Assembly: GCA_015680685.1 (NCBI GenBank)
Contig: MNCI01021497.1
Coordinates: 26,394 to 90,393 of the forward strand
Direction: 5' to 3'
Source of the DNA: Gnetum montanum
Lineage: Eukaryota; Streptophyta; Gnetopsida; Gnetales; Gnetaceae
DNA: 64,000 bases
In this document: one piece after another, positions 45,540 to 57,050 of the stretch
Numbering within the stretch: position 1 is the first letter of the stretch
How the letters are laid out: the number at the start of each line of letters is the position of its first letter
The notes under the pieces: model-generated
Databases searched by the model: none
What the model saw: the letters and a program-made list of their open reading frames with translations, nothing else
What the model was told of the DNA's origin: nothing
Program-made: the position numbers and the translations under genes

Positions 45540-46470
45540 ATAATCCTAACTTGAATCTAAGTGCTTGATTAGTAATATAGCTAATGCTCATATGTGGCAT
45601 GGAAAATTAGGCCACATAAATATAGAAATTCTTTAGACCTTGGTGACAAAGAAAATGGTTTGAGAATTACCTAAACTCAAAGATTTCAATTTGAAAACCT
45701 CTTAAACATGCCAAAAAGAAAAGCAAACAAGGGTAAGGTTTGGTAAGAAAAATTGCATCTCTACCTTTCATCCCTTAGATTTACTTCACATGGATTTGGT
45801 TGGCCCTTCTTAAACTCTTATTTTCAGAAAGAAAAGGCATTTTCTAACCATTGTTGATGACTACTCTTGTTTTACTTGGGTTGCCTTCTTATATCACAAT
45901 GATGAAGTATTTGATCATTTCTTAAGAATTTGTAATCAGATACAAAAAGAAAAAGACTATGATGTCAAAGTCATTAGAATTGATAATGGAGGTGAATTCA
46001 AGAATGCTAAATTTGAACAATACTGTCAAATGAATATCATTCTTCATTAAGTTTTTACTACAAGGACTCCTCAACAAAATGGTGTAAACAAAAGAAAGAA
46101 TAGGATATTGAATGAAATGGGGAGAACTATATTAAATGAAAAAAATCTTCCTTATCATTTTAGGACTAAAGCAGTTTATACCACATGCTACGTCTCCAAT
46201 AGAGTACTAATAAGAAGATTTACTACTAAAAATCCTTATGAGTTATGGATTGGTAGAAAACCTTTGGTTAGTTATTCTCATGTTTTTAGTTCAAAATGTT
46301 ATATTCTAAATGATAAAGATGCCTTGAGAAAATTTGGCCCTAAAATTGATGAAAGAATTTTCTTAGGATACTCTTCCATTAGTAGGACATATAGAGTCTT
46401 CAACAAAAGAACTAATGTTATGGAAGAAGCTATACATATTAAAATTAATGATAGATATATTATTTCTCCA
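45540..46470 (+). pseudogene. pol: Copy G copia integrase relic
   Basis: Copia integrase. The pre-integrase zinc part is near 45590-45720 (W then H.RLGH-like LGHINIEIL and CQ). The core follows with LLHMDLVGP (first D, about 45790-45812), VDDYSCFTWV (45855-45885), IRIDNGGEF (second D, about 45975-46002) and RTPQQNGVNKRKNR (E decayed to N or K, about 46064-46105). The longest open part, 46108-46473, continues to FLGYSSISRTYRVFNKRT, the C-terminal signature of SIRE-type copia. A solo LTR (I) is inserted right after, at 46471. Confidence 0.8.
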
Positions 46471-47249
46471 TGATGAAGCATCTTTCTCAAGGTGCATCGA
46501 CGGGATGTCATTGATGTGATCTCATCGATGCATGGTTTGATGCATTGACATAACCTTGTTAACATAGTGTCTTTTCTTGCCTATTCATTAGTAGCATATC
46601 AAAGTTCTTACAGTTTATCCTTTTGAGAGTTAGAATATTTTCTAAGTGCCTGTAGTAGGAATGTGAATTTTAAGGATCTTTATTTGAGCACTAATGTACT
46701 TGAGCACCTCGATGTAATCGGTAATAAAGATGAGCTTTCTTCATAAACCTTGCAACATTTGGACTTAGCTTAATGTTTACTTAATGCATGTATTATTCAT
46801 GCATTGCACTTTAATGTACTTAATAATTAATTAATTAATTTTAAATAATTAATACACATAAGTATGACCATCTCAAGCATATGCTTAACGCTTGGTAATC
46901 CCAATAGTGTTGTAACATGTTTAGGATAGTAGATGGGAATGGATGCTTATGTTAGGATTAGCTAAGCATTAGTTAGTTATTAGATTAATTAAACATTTAA
47001 TTACTTTATTTTCAACACTTAGGCAAATTGGACAAAAATTATAAAACGATAAAAATCATATGCCTTAGTTACACTTAACCATACCTTGCACTTCACAAGT
47101 TAAACTAAGAAGACAATGATCACGTTCATTAAATTCACTACCTAGACCCAATGCACTTAGAGAGCTGAAGTCTATGGAATTTGACCAGATCACTTAGGGA
47201 ACACTAGTGATTTGTATGGTTGGGTGTAGGGACTACTCGTTGCTCATCA
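46471..47249 (+). repeat. Solo LTR I
   Basis: 779-bp Athila-like LTR, TGATGAAG to CATCA, flanked by an exact 5-bp duplication, ctcca at 46466-46470 and 47250-47254. U3 carries cgatgcatgg and gatgtcattgatg words of the same type as copy H. Its TATA box has decayed. It lies inside copia copy G. Confidence 0.87.
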
Positions 47250-47254
47250 CTCCA

Positions 47255-47585
47255 CAACCTTATGATGAAGTAGTTCTTATTCAAAAGTTATTTAGTGCCT
47301 TCCAAGTTCAAGTTGATAAAAATTCAAAAATAGATAATGAACATGAGGAGGAACATAAGGAGATATATTTACTTTAATCAAAAATACCTAGACTTGCTAG
47401 ATCAAACTCTCTCAATGATGTCATTGGACAAGTACAAGATGGGATCCGTACTAGGAGCCAAACTAAGGAAATATGTGCCTATGTTACATATCTTTCATAA
47501 ACTAAGAAAATATTTGACATTATGTGTAAAGAAATTAATAGGAGAAATATATAAGGAAAACATATGCTTTATTAATGTGAAATAG
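47255..47585 (+). pseudogene. pol: Copy G linker between integrase and reverse transcriptase
   Basis: Acidic stretch, then ARSNSLNDVIGQVQDGIRTRS at about 47397-47457. This is the copia HP..-IIG....G+.TRS linker, conserved in plant copia pol just before reverse transcriptase. It confirms that solo LTR I sits inside pol. Copia homology ends at about 47585, where the X array starts. Confidence 0.7.
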
Positions 47586-49510
47586 TATATCTAGGTCATG
47601 CTTTGGGTATTTCTTGGGGTTATTTTCCTTCAACATCTATTCCTTAGAGGCTATCAAGCACTGTCACCATAGTTAGTCCTACAACCAATTAGAAGGAATG
47701 GTAAGTTCTTTTCCTATCTTACTTTACCTAGCACCTATTACTTACCTTTACTAGCTTCACAACTCCATGTTGATATAACCTCTAATGCCTAGGTATAAAT
47801 ACCTTAGGTCAAATCCCCAAAAGTCACCTTAAGAGACATGCCCATTATTATAATGCACCCTTTTAGATCTAAGCTACAATGTATCCTTTTGGGTCTCTTT
47901 ACAATAAACATAATGTTACCATATTTGTTATGTAGAGGCATCATTCGGGAATGCAAATGTGATATCTACTTCCTAATGAGTGGTGAGGTATCCCTATGTC
48001 CAACCATATGAATCACGAAGCACTCATGTGTGATTTGGTCAACTTTTGTGGACTCTATAGTTTTCTAGTGCACTAGTTCTCTAAGAAGTAAACTAGATAT
48101 TGAAGACATTTGTTGTCTTCCCAACTATAATTATGAAGCTCAAGGGTATGGTTTAAGTGTAATTGAGGCACATGATTTTTATCATTTTATATTTTATAGT
48201 TTTGGTGCTTGAACTAAACAAGATAGAGGATAAAATAATTTAATATCTACTTTAATCTAATGGACTAACTATTTTTCAACTAGTCCTAACATAAGTATCC
48301 GGTCCCACTTGTCGTACACATCATGCCCCACTTAAAATAGTGTATCTAGGTCATGCTTTGGGTATTTCTTGGGGTTATCTTCCTTTAACATCTATCCCTT
48401 AGAGGCTATCCAACACTGTCACCATAGTTAGACCTACAACCAATTAGAATGGATGGTAAGTTCTCTTCCTATCTTGCTTTACCTCACACCTATTACTCAC
48501 CTTTACTAGCTCCACAACTCTAGGTTGATATAACCTCTAATGCCTAGGTATTAATACCTTAGGTCAAACCTCCAAAAGTCACCTCAAGAGACAAGAACAT
48601 TATTGTAATGCACCCTTTTAGGTCTAAGCTACAACTTATCCTTTTGGGTCTCTTTATAATAAACATAATGATATTTATGAAGACACACCATCTTCATTAT
48701 GTAGAGGCATCATTTGAGGATGCAAACATGATAATCTACCTCCTTGATAAGCAAAAAGGTACCACTATGCCCAACCATACAAATCACAAAGTGCTCAAGT
48801 GCGATTTGGTCAAATTCCATGGACTCTATAACTTTCCAATGCACTAGTTTTCTAAGAAGTAAATTGGATGTTGAGGACATTCGCTGTCTTCCCAGCTTGT
48901 GAAGCTCAAGGGTACGATTTAAGTGTAATTGAGACACATGATTTTTATCATTTTATATTTTATTATTTTGGTGCTTGAAATAAACAAGATAGAGAATAAA
49001 ATAATTTAATATCTACTTTAATCTAATGGACTAACTATTATTCAACTAGTCTTAACATAAGTATCTAGTCCCACTTATCATACACATCCTGTCCCACTTG
49101 AAATAGTGTATCTAGGTCATGCTTTGGGTATTTCTTAGGATTATCTTCCTTCAATATCTATCCCTTAGAGGCTATCCAACATTGTCACCATAGTTAGGCC
49201 TACAACCAATTAGAAGGGATGATAACTTCTCTTCCTATCTTGCTTTACCTAGCACCTATCACTCACCTTTACTATCTCCACAACTCCATGTTGATATAAT
49301 ATCTAATGCCTAGGTATAAATACCTTAGTTTAAACCCCAAAAAGTCACCTCAAGAGACATGCCCATTATTACAAAGCACCCTTTTATGTCTAAACTACAA
49401 CTTATCCTTTTGGGTCTCTTTACAATAAACATAATGTTAGTTATAAAGAGATGCCATATTCATTATGTAAATGCATCATTCAGGAATGCAAACATCATAA
49501 TCTACCTCCT
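47579..49510. repeat. Tandem array of X plus LTR fragment
   Basis: The word tatctagg and the sequence that follows it start at 47588, 48343 and 49109, giving periods of 755 and 766 bp. Each unit has about 390-410 bp of repeat X followed by the minus-strand R/U5 end of a copy-F-type LTR (LTR parts start at 47974, 48745 and 49511). The first two LTR parts stop after gtacacatc. The third runs into the 3' LTR of copy F. No gene is seen. Confidence 0.82.
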
Positions 49511-49866
49511 TAATGAGTAGTGAGGTACCTCTACATCCAACTATACGAATCACAATGAGCTCACATGTAGTCTAGTCAAATTTCGTGGACTCTATAATTT
49601 TGTAGTGCACTAGTTCTCTAAGAAGTAAACTAGACATTGAGCATGTTCATTATCTTCCCAATTGCACCTGTGAAGCTCAAGGGTATGGTTTAAGTGTAAT
49701 TGAGGCACATGATTTTTATCATTTTATATTTTAAGATGATGCCTAAACATGGTAGGTTGGCACATATTTATAGGCAAGAATAGACCCTATGTTGATAGGG
49801 CCATGTTAATGCATCAAACGATGTGTCAATAGGGTGTAGTTGATGTAGCTAATCCATGACTCATCA
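49511..49866 (-). repeat. Copy F 3' LTR with internal deletion
   Basis: Keeps both LTR ends (TGATGAG at 49866 on the minus strand and the R/U5 end at 49511) and TATA at 49765-49772, but lacks about 520 bp of the middle compared with the 5' LTR. The break is near 49736. Confidence 0.82.
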
Positions 49867-50090
49867 TACCCACATGATGGATAAAAACTCATCCTCAAGT
49901 TGTTTACAAAATTGGGAAGGTATGGGATTATTGACTAGCACATGACATAATAAAACTAACATGATAGAACTAAGTGCCTAGGTGTATGTATCAAAAAAAT
50001 TACAAATTATGATGTTTATGAAACAAAATTGAACACCAAACAAAAATTAGACAGTATGCCCTCTAATGGCATGAAGATCATTTGAAAAGA
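49867..50090 (-). other. Copy F polypurine tract and 3' untranslated region
   Basis: Minus strand catgtgggta abuts the LTR, matching catgggggta before the 3' LTR of copy B. The next 60 bases also match copy B (9800-9870). No gene. Confidence 0.7.
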
Positions 50091-52928
50091 TCACACGGTC
50101 CCAGGTGGTGGAGGCTCTTGAGACTCCAATGAACCTTCTCTAGCTTTAGGCACATGTAGTAGTTAAGGCTGTTGTGGTTGTCCAGCTACTGTAGCAACTT
50201 CTGGTGGGAGGTAGAAAGAATCCAACAATGCTTTCATTTTCTTCTCCTAACTACTAGGATTGTGCATGGTTTATGTAGCTTCACCAATGTGGGCTAGAAT
50301 AAGCACATCCCAAGGACAAGGAATTGTTAGGAACAACTCCTTAGCATTAATGAACTAGTCAACAAATTATTTGCACTAAATGTCAAATGCCTTGATTGCA
50401 TTTTGTAGCTCCTAATAATCATTCATTCTCCTGTCCAGGTTCTTGGTAGTCGATCGTTGATTAGTGAATCATGCCTTAAGAACTTTGAGTTGAACATTTG
50501 CCATCTCAAGCTTTTGCTTCGTGTCCTTGTGGTGCTTGAACTAGGCCTTGTACAACAAGTACGAGCTAGCCACCTATTTTTCAAGTTCAGACCATGGTCG
50601 TTTGACATTTAGCATTACCAGATTTACATATTAGAGATTGGCTAGTTTCATATACTCTATCATTTCTTCAATTTGCAACTCCTTTAGGTGGATCTCTGCT
50701 TTGTTGTAGGCATGTATCTCATTAATTATTGGCTACCATACTTCTCTTCTTTGCTAGAGTTGATTGAGGGCCTCATTTACTTTTGCCTTAGCCACTTGGA
50801 TATGTTTCTCATTCACTTCTTTTTACAACCCAACTTGGTCTTTGTAGTGATTCTTAACTCTCTCAAATTTTAGAGCCTCATTTTTCTAGGCAATGATTTT
50901 AATGGTAGATTTTTGGCATAAGGCATGGACTTCCTCCAAAGAAAGATTGTGATTCTTTGTTGTTAATTTTCTCAATTTCATATTCACTTTGGTGAGCTAC
51001 TCCTACTGTTGATGAATGAATTCTTGCATCTGTTGTTTTTGTGCATCAACATTTAGTAGGTGATGGTTATTTGCGGTTAGTGTTTCATTTTCTTGATGCA
51101 TCTAAGCCAAGTTCCTTTGGACTAAGTAAGTCTTTGCTTCAGCTACAAACTAGTTAAAGATTGCCATTACCATTCCCTCTCAACTTGTTTTAATCATTCT
51201 TGAAGTTGCTAAAAAGCGTCATCCTTGATTATTGTAAGGTTGAGGAGTGTAGGATAAGAAAAATGGGCACATAGTTTAGCAACCTCCATGGTCAAGCATT
51301 GGTTTTGTGCTTGAGCCATTTGAAATTACCCTTCTAGGATGATGCTTTTGCCCTTTTCTTTGAGCAACTATTACTGGGTTGCAGTAATGTTATCCAGAAA
51401 ATTGAAGATGTCTTAAGTTGGTTGCTTGATCCCCACTAGTCGATCTAGAAACTCTTTCTACTGGGCTGTACTCAATCTTCCATTGATAGTTTCCATGGAT
51501 GTCTACACATCTCAAAATGCAAATACATCTAGTATAGATGTTGTAGGTGTGTTAAGTGCTTCTACGATTTGGTTAGCAACCACTTCTATAGCTGTCTCCT
51601 ACCCTTGGTGCTGCATCACTAGTATAGTTGCCCCTTGTCCTCCTCTAGTCACACTAAAAAGGAGGCAGCATTCCTAGAGATTTCTAGGAATAGATGGTAT
51701 TGAGATAGAGACACTATCACCTCTCAGGTAGCAGCATTTGTTGGGATGAAAAAATCGGTCCACCTCTCTCCATTTGACTAATTGTTTAAGCCACTTCATT
51801 AAGGTGACTCATCATAGTTGATATATAAATGGATCCCCACCACTTGTTTCTACTTGCTACTCTACTCATCCAAGAGTTATTTTCAGATTTCATGCAAGCA
51901 TTCAATGGTCGCATGGGCCTCCAGTGTTGTTTCTTGAGTGGGTGGTGGAGGCGGTGGTTGCTGCTTCTCTTCTTTAGATATAGTAGGCATCTTGTTCTTC
52001 ATCATTTTGGGCCAAGAGGCAATAGGAGCATGCCTGATCATGTTATTTACATAGTGGACTATCCCTACCCTTTTGCAAAGTTTTCTAATAAGGCATGGGA
52101 AAGGCAAGGTTTTCCTTCCACATTCATTCTCTTTAAAATGCTTTTCTATTTCTAGATAGATTAATTATGGAAGGTTTGCTAGAAATATTTAGCCTAGAGA
52201 AGCACATTCTTAGGTGATGAAGGTAGTCACCTTGTTGGGCCTTACCCTCGAATTGAGGTGATAGGTTGCTATCTTGAAGTATACATGTTTTGCCAGTGTG
52301 GGTGTGCTAACCTCCTTACAGTTAACCCGTAACACCATTGGATCCATGTTCTTTTGACCTTGAGATTAGCTTGCATAGATAGATTTGCCAATTGTGTTCT
52401 AGAATTAGGAAAACCAAGAGCCTATGCGATGGATTCAATCGAGTAGGACACCTGAACATCTTTGATTTTCATAGTGGAGCCTACGCTTCTATTATTCTAG
52501 AAGAGGTATGTCTATCCCATGTATCATTTCCCACTAGAAGTGATGATTGGCCACATGGGAGATGTTTGCAATTCCATCTTTACCTTTACTAGAGAATGCT
52601 CTAAGAATGGCTTGAAGTCTAGTTCTTGGAGAATTAAGCATTGGACATCACAAGACCTAATTGTGTTGAGGTAGGCTTGTGTTAGTATGACTTCAAGTCT
52701 TAGTATAGGCCCTAGTGCCTCTCCTTGCTATGATTATTCTGTTGTAGACTCTTCCTTGGGATTTTGTCAAATAGATTCCACTTTGAGCTTCTGTCGAAGA
52801 GGTACCATTACATGGGTTTCTTCTACCTGTTCCTAGGCTTGTTCTTGTTGGCCCTTTCTAGCTCTAGGTCATTTCTCCCTTGGTTGAGATGGTCCTCCCT
52901 CTTGTGGTCGTTTTGGTCTTGGTGCCAT
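50091..52928 (-). pseudogene. Copy F third ORF (env-like position), decayed
   Basis: Starts at the ATG 52928-52926 and ends at the TGA 50093-50091. The two are in the same frame, 945 codons apart, with numerous in-frame stops, many of the kind produced by C-to-T change in CAA, CAG or CGA. The N-terminus is basic and proline-rich (MAPRPKRPQEGGPSQPREK). A region near 52470-52390 (VQVSYSIESIA, then ALGFP) resembles the domain found in third ORFs of Athila-type elements, also called a putative plant transposon protein domain. The centre reads better in another frame at 51883-52107, so small indels are likely. The C-terminal third is rich in K, E, L and Q and may be coiled coil. It ends with PPPPG. 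No signal peptide or clear membrane segment is seen, so an envelope role is position-based inference only. Confidence 0.55.
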
Positions 52929-53236
52929 CTGTAATCACAACATGACCATGAGTTAGTAATTATTTTGTAACATGAAACAATTGGGATATGTTATCTCATT
53001 AGGAATTTTACACTTGGCTAAGTTGTGATTATGGCTAATTTGATCAATGTTAATCATTAGTTGATTTATATCTTAATATTAATAAGTGATTGTAGTCATA
53101 CTGGAGGGTGTTGGAAGAGTCAAACTCTCAAAAAGTGATAGTTCAATGTCATTATATTGCTTAACCCTTTTGGGGAGTCAAAAAAAATTTCTTATCAGAA
53201 ACCTTAAGGTTTGTGGTCCCATGATGAAAAGCTTAC
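52929..53236 (-). other. Candidate intron before the third ORF of copy F
   Basis: On the minus strand an ATG at 53239-53237 is followed directly by GTAAGC (53236), and 308 bp later TTACAG is followed directly by ATGGC at 52928. Both ends fit plant splice rules, the segment is AT-rich, and copy E has the same acceptor context (gtgtgcag then ATGGC at 35368-35375). Splicing itself is not shown by the sequence. Confidence 0.45.
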
Positions 53237-53383
53237 CATTGATAGTTGTAGGATCAAAGAATAGAGTGGTTCAAGAAAATGGTTAGAAAGTTATGGGCTT
53301 TGGAAGGTTTTTGGGCTTTGAATGGCAAAAAGTTCCCTCTTGTTGTGAAGAAAATGACAAAAAATTTCAAAGTGTTCAATGGT

Positions 53384-53391
53384 ATTTATAG
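53384..53391 (-). promoter_or_regulatory. Internal TATA box upstream of the third ORF
   Basis: Minus strand TATAAATA in the context actctataaatacc. The upstream bases (53400-53480) share gcatcaactaggcc and ccccatcaa words with the U3 of the same element (62050-62142), so the box looks LTR-related. It lies about 150 bp before the candidate donor site. Confidence 0.5.
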
Positions 53392-53481
53392 AGTTTTTGT
53401 GTTGTGTTAATGGGGCCTTGTTGATGGGGTTAGCTATGTTGATTAGGCCTAGTTGATGCAGCTGTTGATCGCCATTGACTT

Positions 53482-54944
53482 TGGGAAACTTTGAAAATAT
53501 AAGGAATTTTTGAGTGAAATGGGAGTCAAATAGAAGCCCAAAAAGCCATGAACATGATGGTAGAAGAGGGTGTTAAGCTTAGAAAAATTAGAAAATTAAG
53601 AAAATGATTGGAGAATGAAGTTTTATGAAAGTTTAAGGAGCACAAAATTGGATGCATAATGGGGCATGCAAAAGCTATGATTGTAGTAATGGCTAAGGTA
53701 ATGGGCTTAGCTATCCAAACTAAGAGATATGCAAGTGGGTCCTTCCCATAGCAGGCACATGCCCTTTTTACCCTTACATAACTTCAAGTAAGGAGTCTAT
53801 GGGCCCTACAATCAATTAATGATTATGAAAAGTTAAGCACAAACTTGGAAGAATCTAGCTAAGAATTCCAACATGTCAAACTAAGACATTGAGCACAACA
53901 TGGAAATTGGTAGTAAGGCGGGTTATGGGTAGCATAGATGGATGACTAAGAAGATGGGATCGAATCCCAAATTGAGGTCATAAGAAGTTTCTTATGAAGT
54001 TTGTGTTTAAAATAGCCTAAGAAGATTCATCCTTAGTCTAGATCAAAACCAACTACTTTTAGTGACTTTGCATTGCCACTCCAAGATTGATCCATCCCCT
54101 AAAGACAAAAGAGTGCTTCCACAAAACAACCACCATTCCATAAATAGAAGAAAAGAGAAGCAAGAAGTGAAAGAGGACCTTAGTTAGAGGGCACCTTCAA
54201 GCATGGCTAAAATGTCTTTCTAGTTCCATAACTAGTGCTTGTAGCTCATTTATTTGGGTGTGCTTTGAATTTCCATCATGTTTTTTTTGAATGGAAACTA
54301 TACCATGCAAAGACTTTATTTAACTTCCTATTATTGGTTGACATGAAATAGTAAGAAGATAATGAAAACACTCAAGTAGCCAAGTAAGTAGAAGAGTACA
54401 AGGAGTATTTAGTCCCCTTAAAGTCACACCCTGTGCAAACCTTTACATCCTTTCCAATTTCAGAAACTACCAAGCTCACCAATTTATTAAAAGTTTATTT
54501 AATGAGAGGGGCCTTAAACTTCCAAAATAAGAAAAATCATAGAGTTTGTGGATGGATGGATGATGTAGAATCACTACTTATTCCATGAAAAATAAACCAT
54601 GTCTTAGTCATCAAACATTAGAATTCAAAAATCGATACTAAACATTAACAATGAAAACATGTAGCACAAACCACCATTAGTAATGGCAATACTGGCATTG
54701 TGTCCTATGGTAATAAAGAACTTTTATTAACAAAAAATAATGAAAATTCACACAAAAATAAAGTAAAATATATAAGAAAGTATAAAATATTCAAGAAAAA
54801 TAAAACATACTAATGATGTTGTAAAACAAAAAATAGTGTAAAATAGGAAAAAGTTCTAGAAATCAAAAAGGTGTAAAATAAACAACTATAAAGATAAAAA
54901 TGTGTAAAATAAAAAATAGAAAAACTGAAGATCCACGTGTATGA
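53482..54944 (-). other. Copy F region between integrase and the third ORF promoter
   Basis: No gene. It matches the post-integrase region of copy E in places: the ggccatctcccccatgatt stretch at about 54956, and gtgggtccttcccatagcag at 53738-53757, the reverse of the gaggacccact word. The rest is AT-rich. Confidence 0.55.
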
Positions 54945-56260
54945 TTAGCACAAATGGCCATCTCCCCCATGATTAAGTTGATAGGAGAAGATGTGAAATA
55001 TAGAGCATGGTTGTTCATATGATGAGGTAGTAGTTGCACTGGCTTGTCTTGGCTCCAGGAAAGGTTTCACTTGTTGGGTGTTGACCAATTTCTTTTTGTG
55101 TGGGCTCTTAAGTTTGTGGATTAACATGGCCTTAGAGGGAAAAGTTTCATCAATTATATAAGGTCCCTCCCACAATGTTTGGAACTTTTTTTTCTGGGGT
55201 ACATGTGTGGGGTTCCAATATAGAACCTTATCTCAAGGTTCAAATCTTACTTTTTGGATTCTAAGGTCATGATTCTTCTCATTGTATGCCTTGTGCGCTT
55301 CATTTGAAGATAGGACCACTACTCAATTTTGATTTAGTACATTTAGATTGATCAATATTTCTCTTTGTGCTAGGCTCAAGTTAAGGTCCAAGTTGCAGGC
55401 TATTGAAAGTGTATGAAGCTCAGATTGGATTGGAAGTGTTGAAATTTTTTTGTACACCAGCTCATAGGGAGAGTAGCCTATGAGGAGTTCCCATGTGGAG
55501 TGGTAGGCCTAGAGGACGTCATTGAGTTTTGTGCTCTAGTCTCTTCTATATTTGCTTATAGTCCTTGTTAGGATCTTTTTAATCTCCTTATTGGTAACTT
55601 CTACTTGAACATTGGCTTAGGGGTGATAGGGTATTGTTAATTTATGTTAAACCACCAGCATTGCATCAAATTCCAAAAGGTGGCATCTATAAAATGGTTT
55701 CCATTGTCAAAAATTAGTGCTTGTGGCATACCAAACTTATTTAAAATATGCTGTTATACAAATCAAGCAGCAGTGGATGATATACAATTGGTGACAATTA
55801 CAACTTCTGCCCATTTGATGTAGTAATTGATTGGCATAATGATGTATGAATTTCCATTGGACATGGGTGTGATGGAACCCATGAAGTCTATGCCCCATAT
55901 GTCAAAGGGCTCCAATGGTTAAATTTACTACCGAGGATCCTCCATTTGAGTGGTCACCCCACCATATCATTGACAATGCTCACAAGATTGGACAAATTGA
56001 TGGGCATCTTGAAGATTGTAGGCCAATAGTATCCTACCATTATTATTTTTATGGTCATGTCTCTCCCTACATAGTGGCCTCCATAAGGGCCTTCGTGAGC
56101 ATCCTAGTGAACATGTAATTGGTCTACATCAGGGACACACCAACAAACTAGGCCATCGATGCACACCTTGTAAAGGTGTCTGTTGATTTCTATGAAGTAC
56201 TTAGCTTGATTAAGAAACTATTATTTCTTCCTAAGGTCTAGATCTTATGGCATCTCCTAA
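54945..56260 (-). pseudogene. pol: Copy F integrase relic
   Basis: Minus-strand integrase homologous to copy E. Seen: the KYFIEIN then GLVxWCVPDVDQL entry (about 56205-56140), DAHEGPYGGHY of the zinc-binding part (about 56112-56080), GIDFMGSITPMSNGN (first D, about 55893-55850), TIPYHPxANVQVEV for the E segment (about 55640-55600), LNDVLxAYHSTWELLIGYSPYELVY (55525-55450) and KVLYWNPTHVPQ (55230-55195). The tail runs to 54945 as HKKKLVNTQQVKPFL and beyond, longer than in copy E. Several stops and shifts. Confidence 0.78.
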
Positions 56261-56389
56261 GTTTGAAGGTAAGTGAGGATGCCATCATACCATTTTGATT
56301 CAATGAGCACTTAATCATTTATCAATATTGTAAAGAGGAGTTCATTTAGAAATTGATTAAAGAGTGAATTCTCTTCCTCTTTATTATCC

Positions 56390-57050
56390 CATCTTAATCA
56401 AGAGAGATGGTTAGTGATCACATTCTCAGTTCCTTGTTAATATACCATTGTGAGATCAAATTCCTGCAAAATCACAAGCCATCGTATAATACGGGGGCTC
56501 ACTATTGGCTTATTCATTAGGAAGCAAATCACACTATGATCTATATGCATAAATACTCTATAGCCAAGCACACAATACCTGAACTTTTCAAGAGTATACA
56601 TCACTACCATAAGTTCTTTCTCAGTTGTGGTGTAATTTAATTATGCACCCACAATGCTTCTGCTTGTGTAGTGAATATAATATAAATGCTTCTTATTGTC
56701 CAATTGCATAAGCACAACTTCCAAGGCATAATTAGATGCATATGCCATTATATGAAATGATGTAGACTAGTCTGGTGCCCGTAGGATTGGAGTTTCTACA
56801 AGTTTTTCTTTTAACTATTGGAATGCATGTTCACACTCCTGGGTCTATATGAATCAAGAATCTTTCTTTATAAGCTCAACCAACAACTTTGCAATCTTAG
56901 AGAAATTCTCTATAAATTGCTGGTTGTAGCCAATGTGTTCAAGGAATGATTAGACATCTTTGATTGTCTCTAGTTGGTGTGTGATTTCTTGGATGACCCT
57001 TATCTTTTTTGAGTCTACCTCAATCTTTTCTTGAGTAATTCTATGCCCTA
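56390..57050 (-). pseudogene. pol: Copy F RNase H relic
   Basis: Minus-strand RNase H in the usual place between reverse transcriptase and integrase. Words shared with copy E: the VETPIL-like entry near 56800, HYCSA/S-like and NYTTTEKEL with the conserved E (about 56640-56610), and HIDHSVI-like with the conserved D (about 56545-56520), then the terminal DHLS-like word (about 56410-56390). It is in pieces because of stops. Confidence 0.65.

Larger units (their letters stand above)
43279..47585 (+). mobile_element. Copy G: truncated SIRE-like Ty1/copia element, split by solo LTR I
   Basis: Order: LTR-like 5' part, gag relic, integrase, then the linker that precedes reverse transcriptase. Integrase before reverse transcriptase is the copia order. 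The GKEF/NGVxERKNRT-like and RVFNKRT words resemble the SIRE/Maximus lineage. It stops near 47585 at the X array, so reverse transcriptase, RNase H and the 3' LTR are absent. Confidence 0.75.

Noticed and set aside
47579-49510. Regular direct repeats as a possible CRISPR-like array
   Set aside because: Units are about 760 bp, made of retrotransposon and X sequence. There are no short spacers, and the context is a plant genome.
50423-50608. Arginine-rich minus-strand open frame
   Set aside because: It is out of frame with the third ORF of copy F, whose own frame is read through the same DNA.
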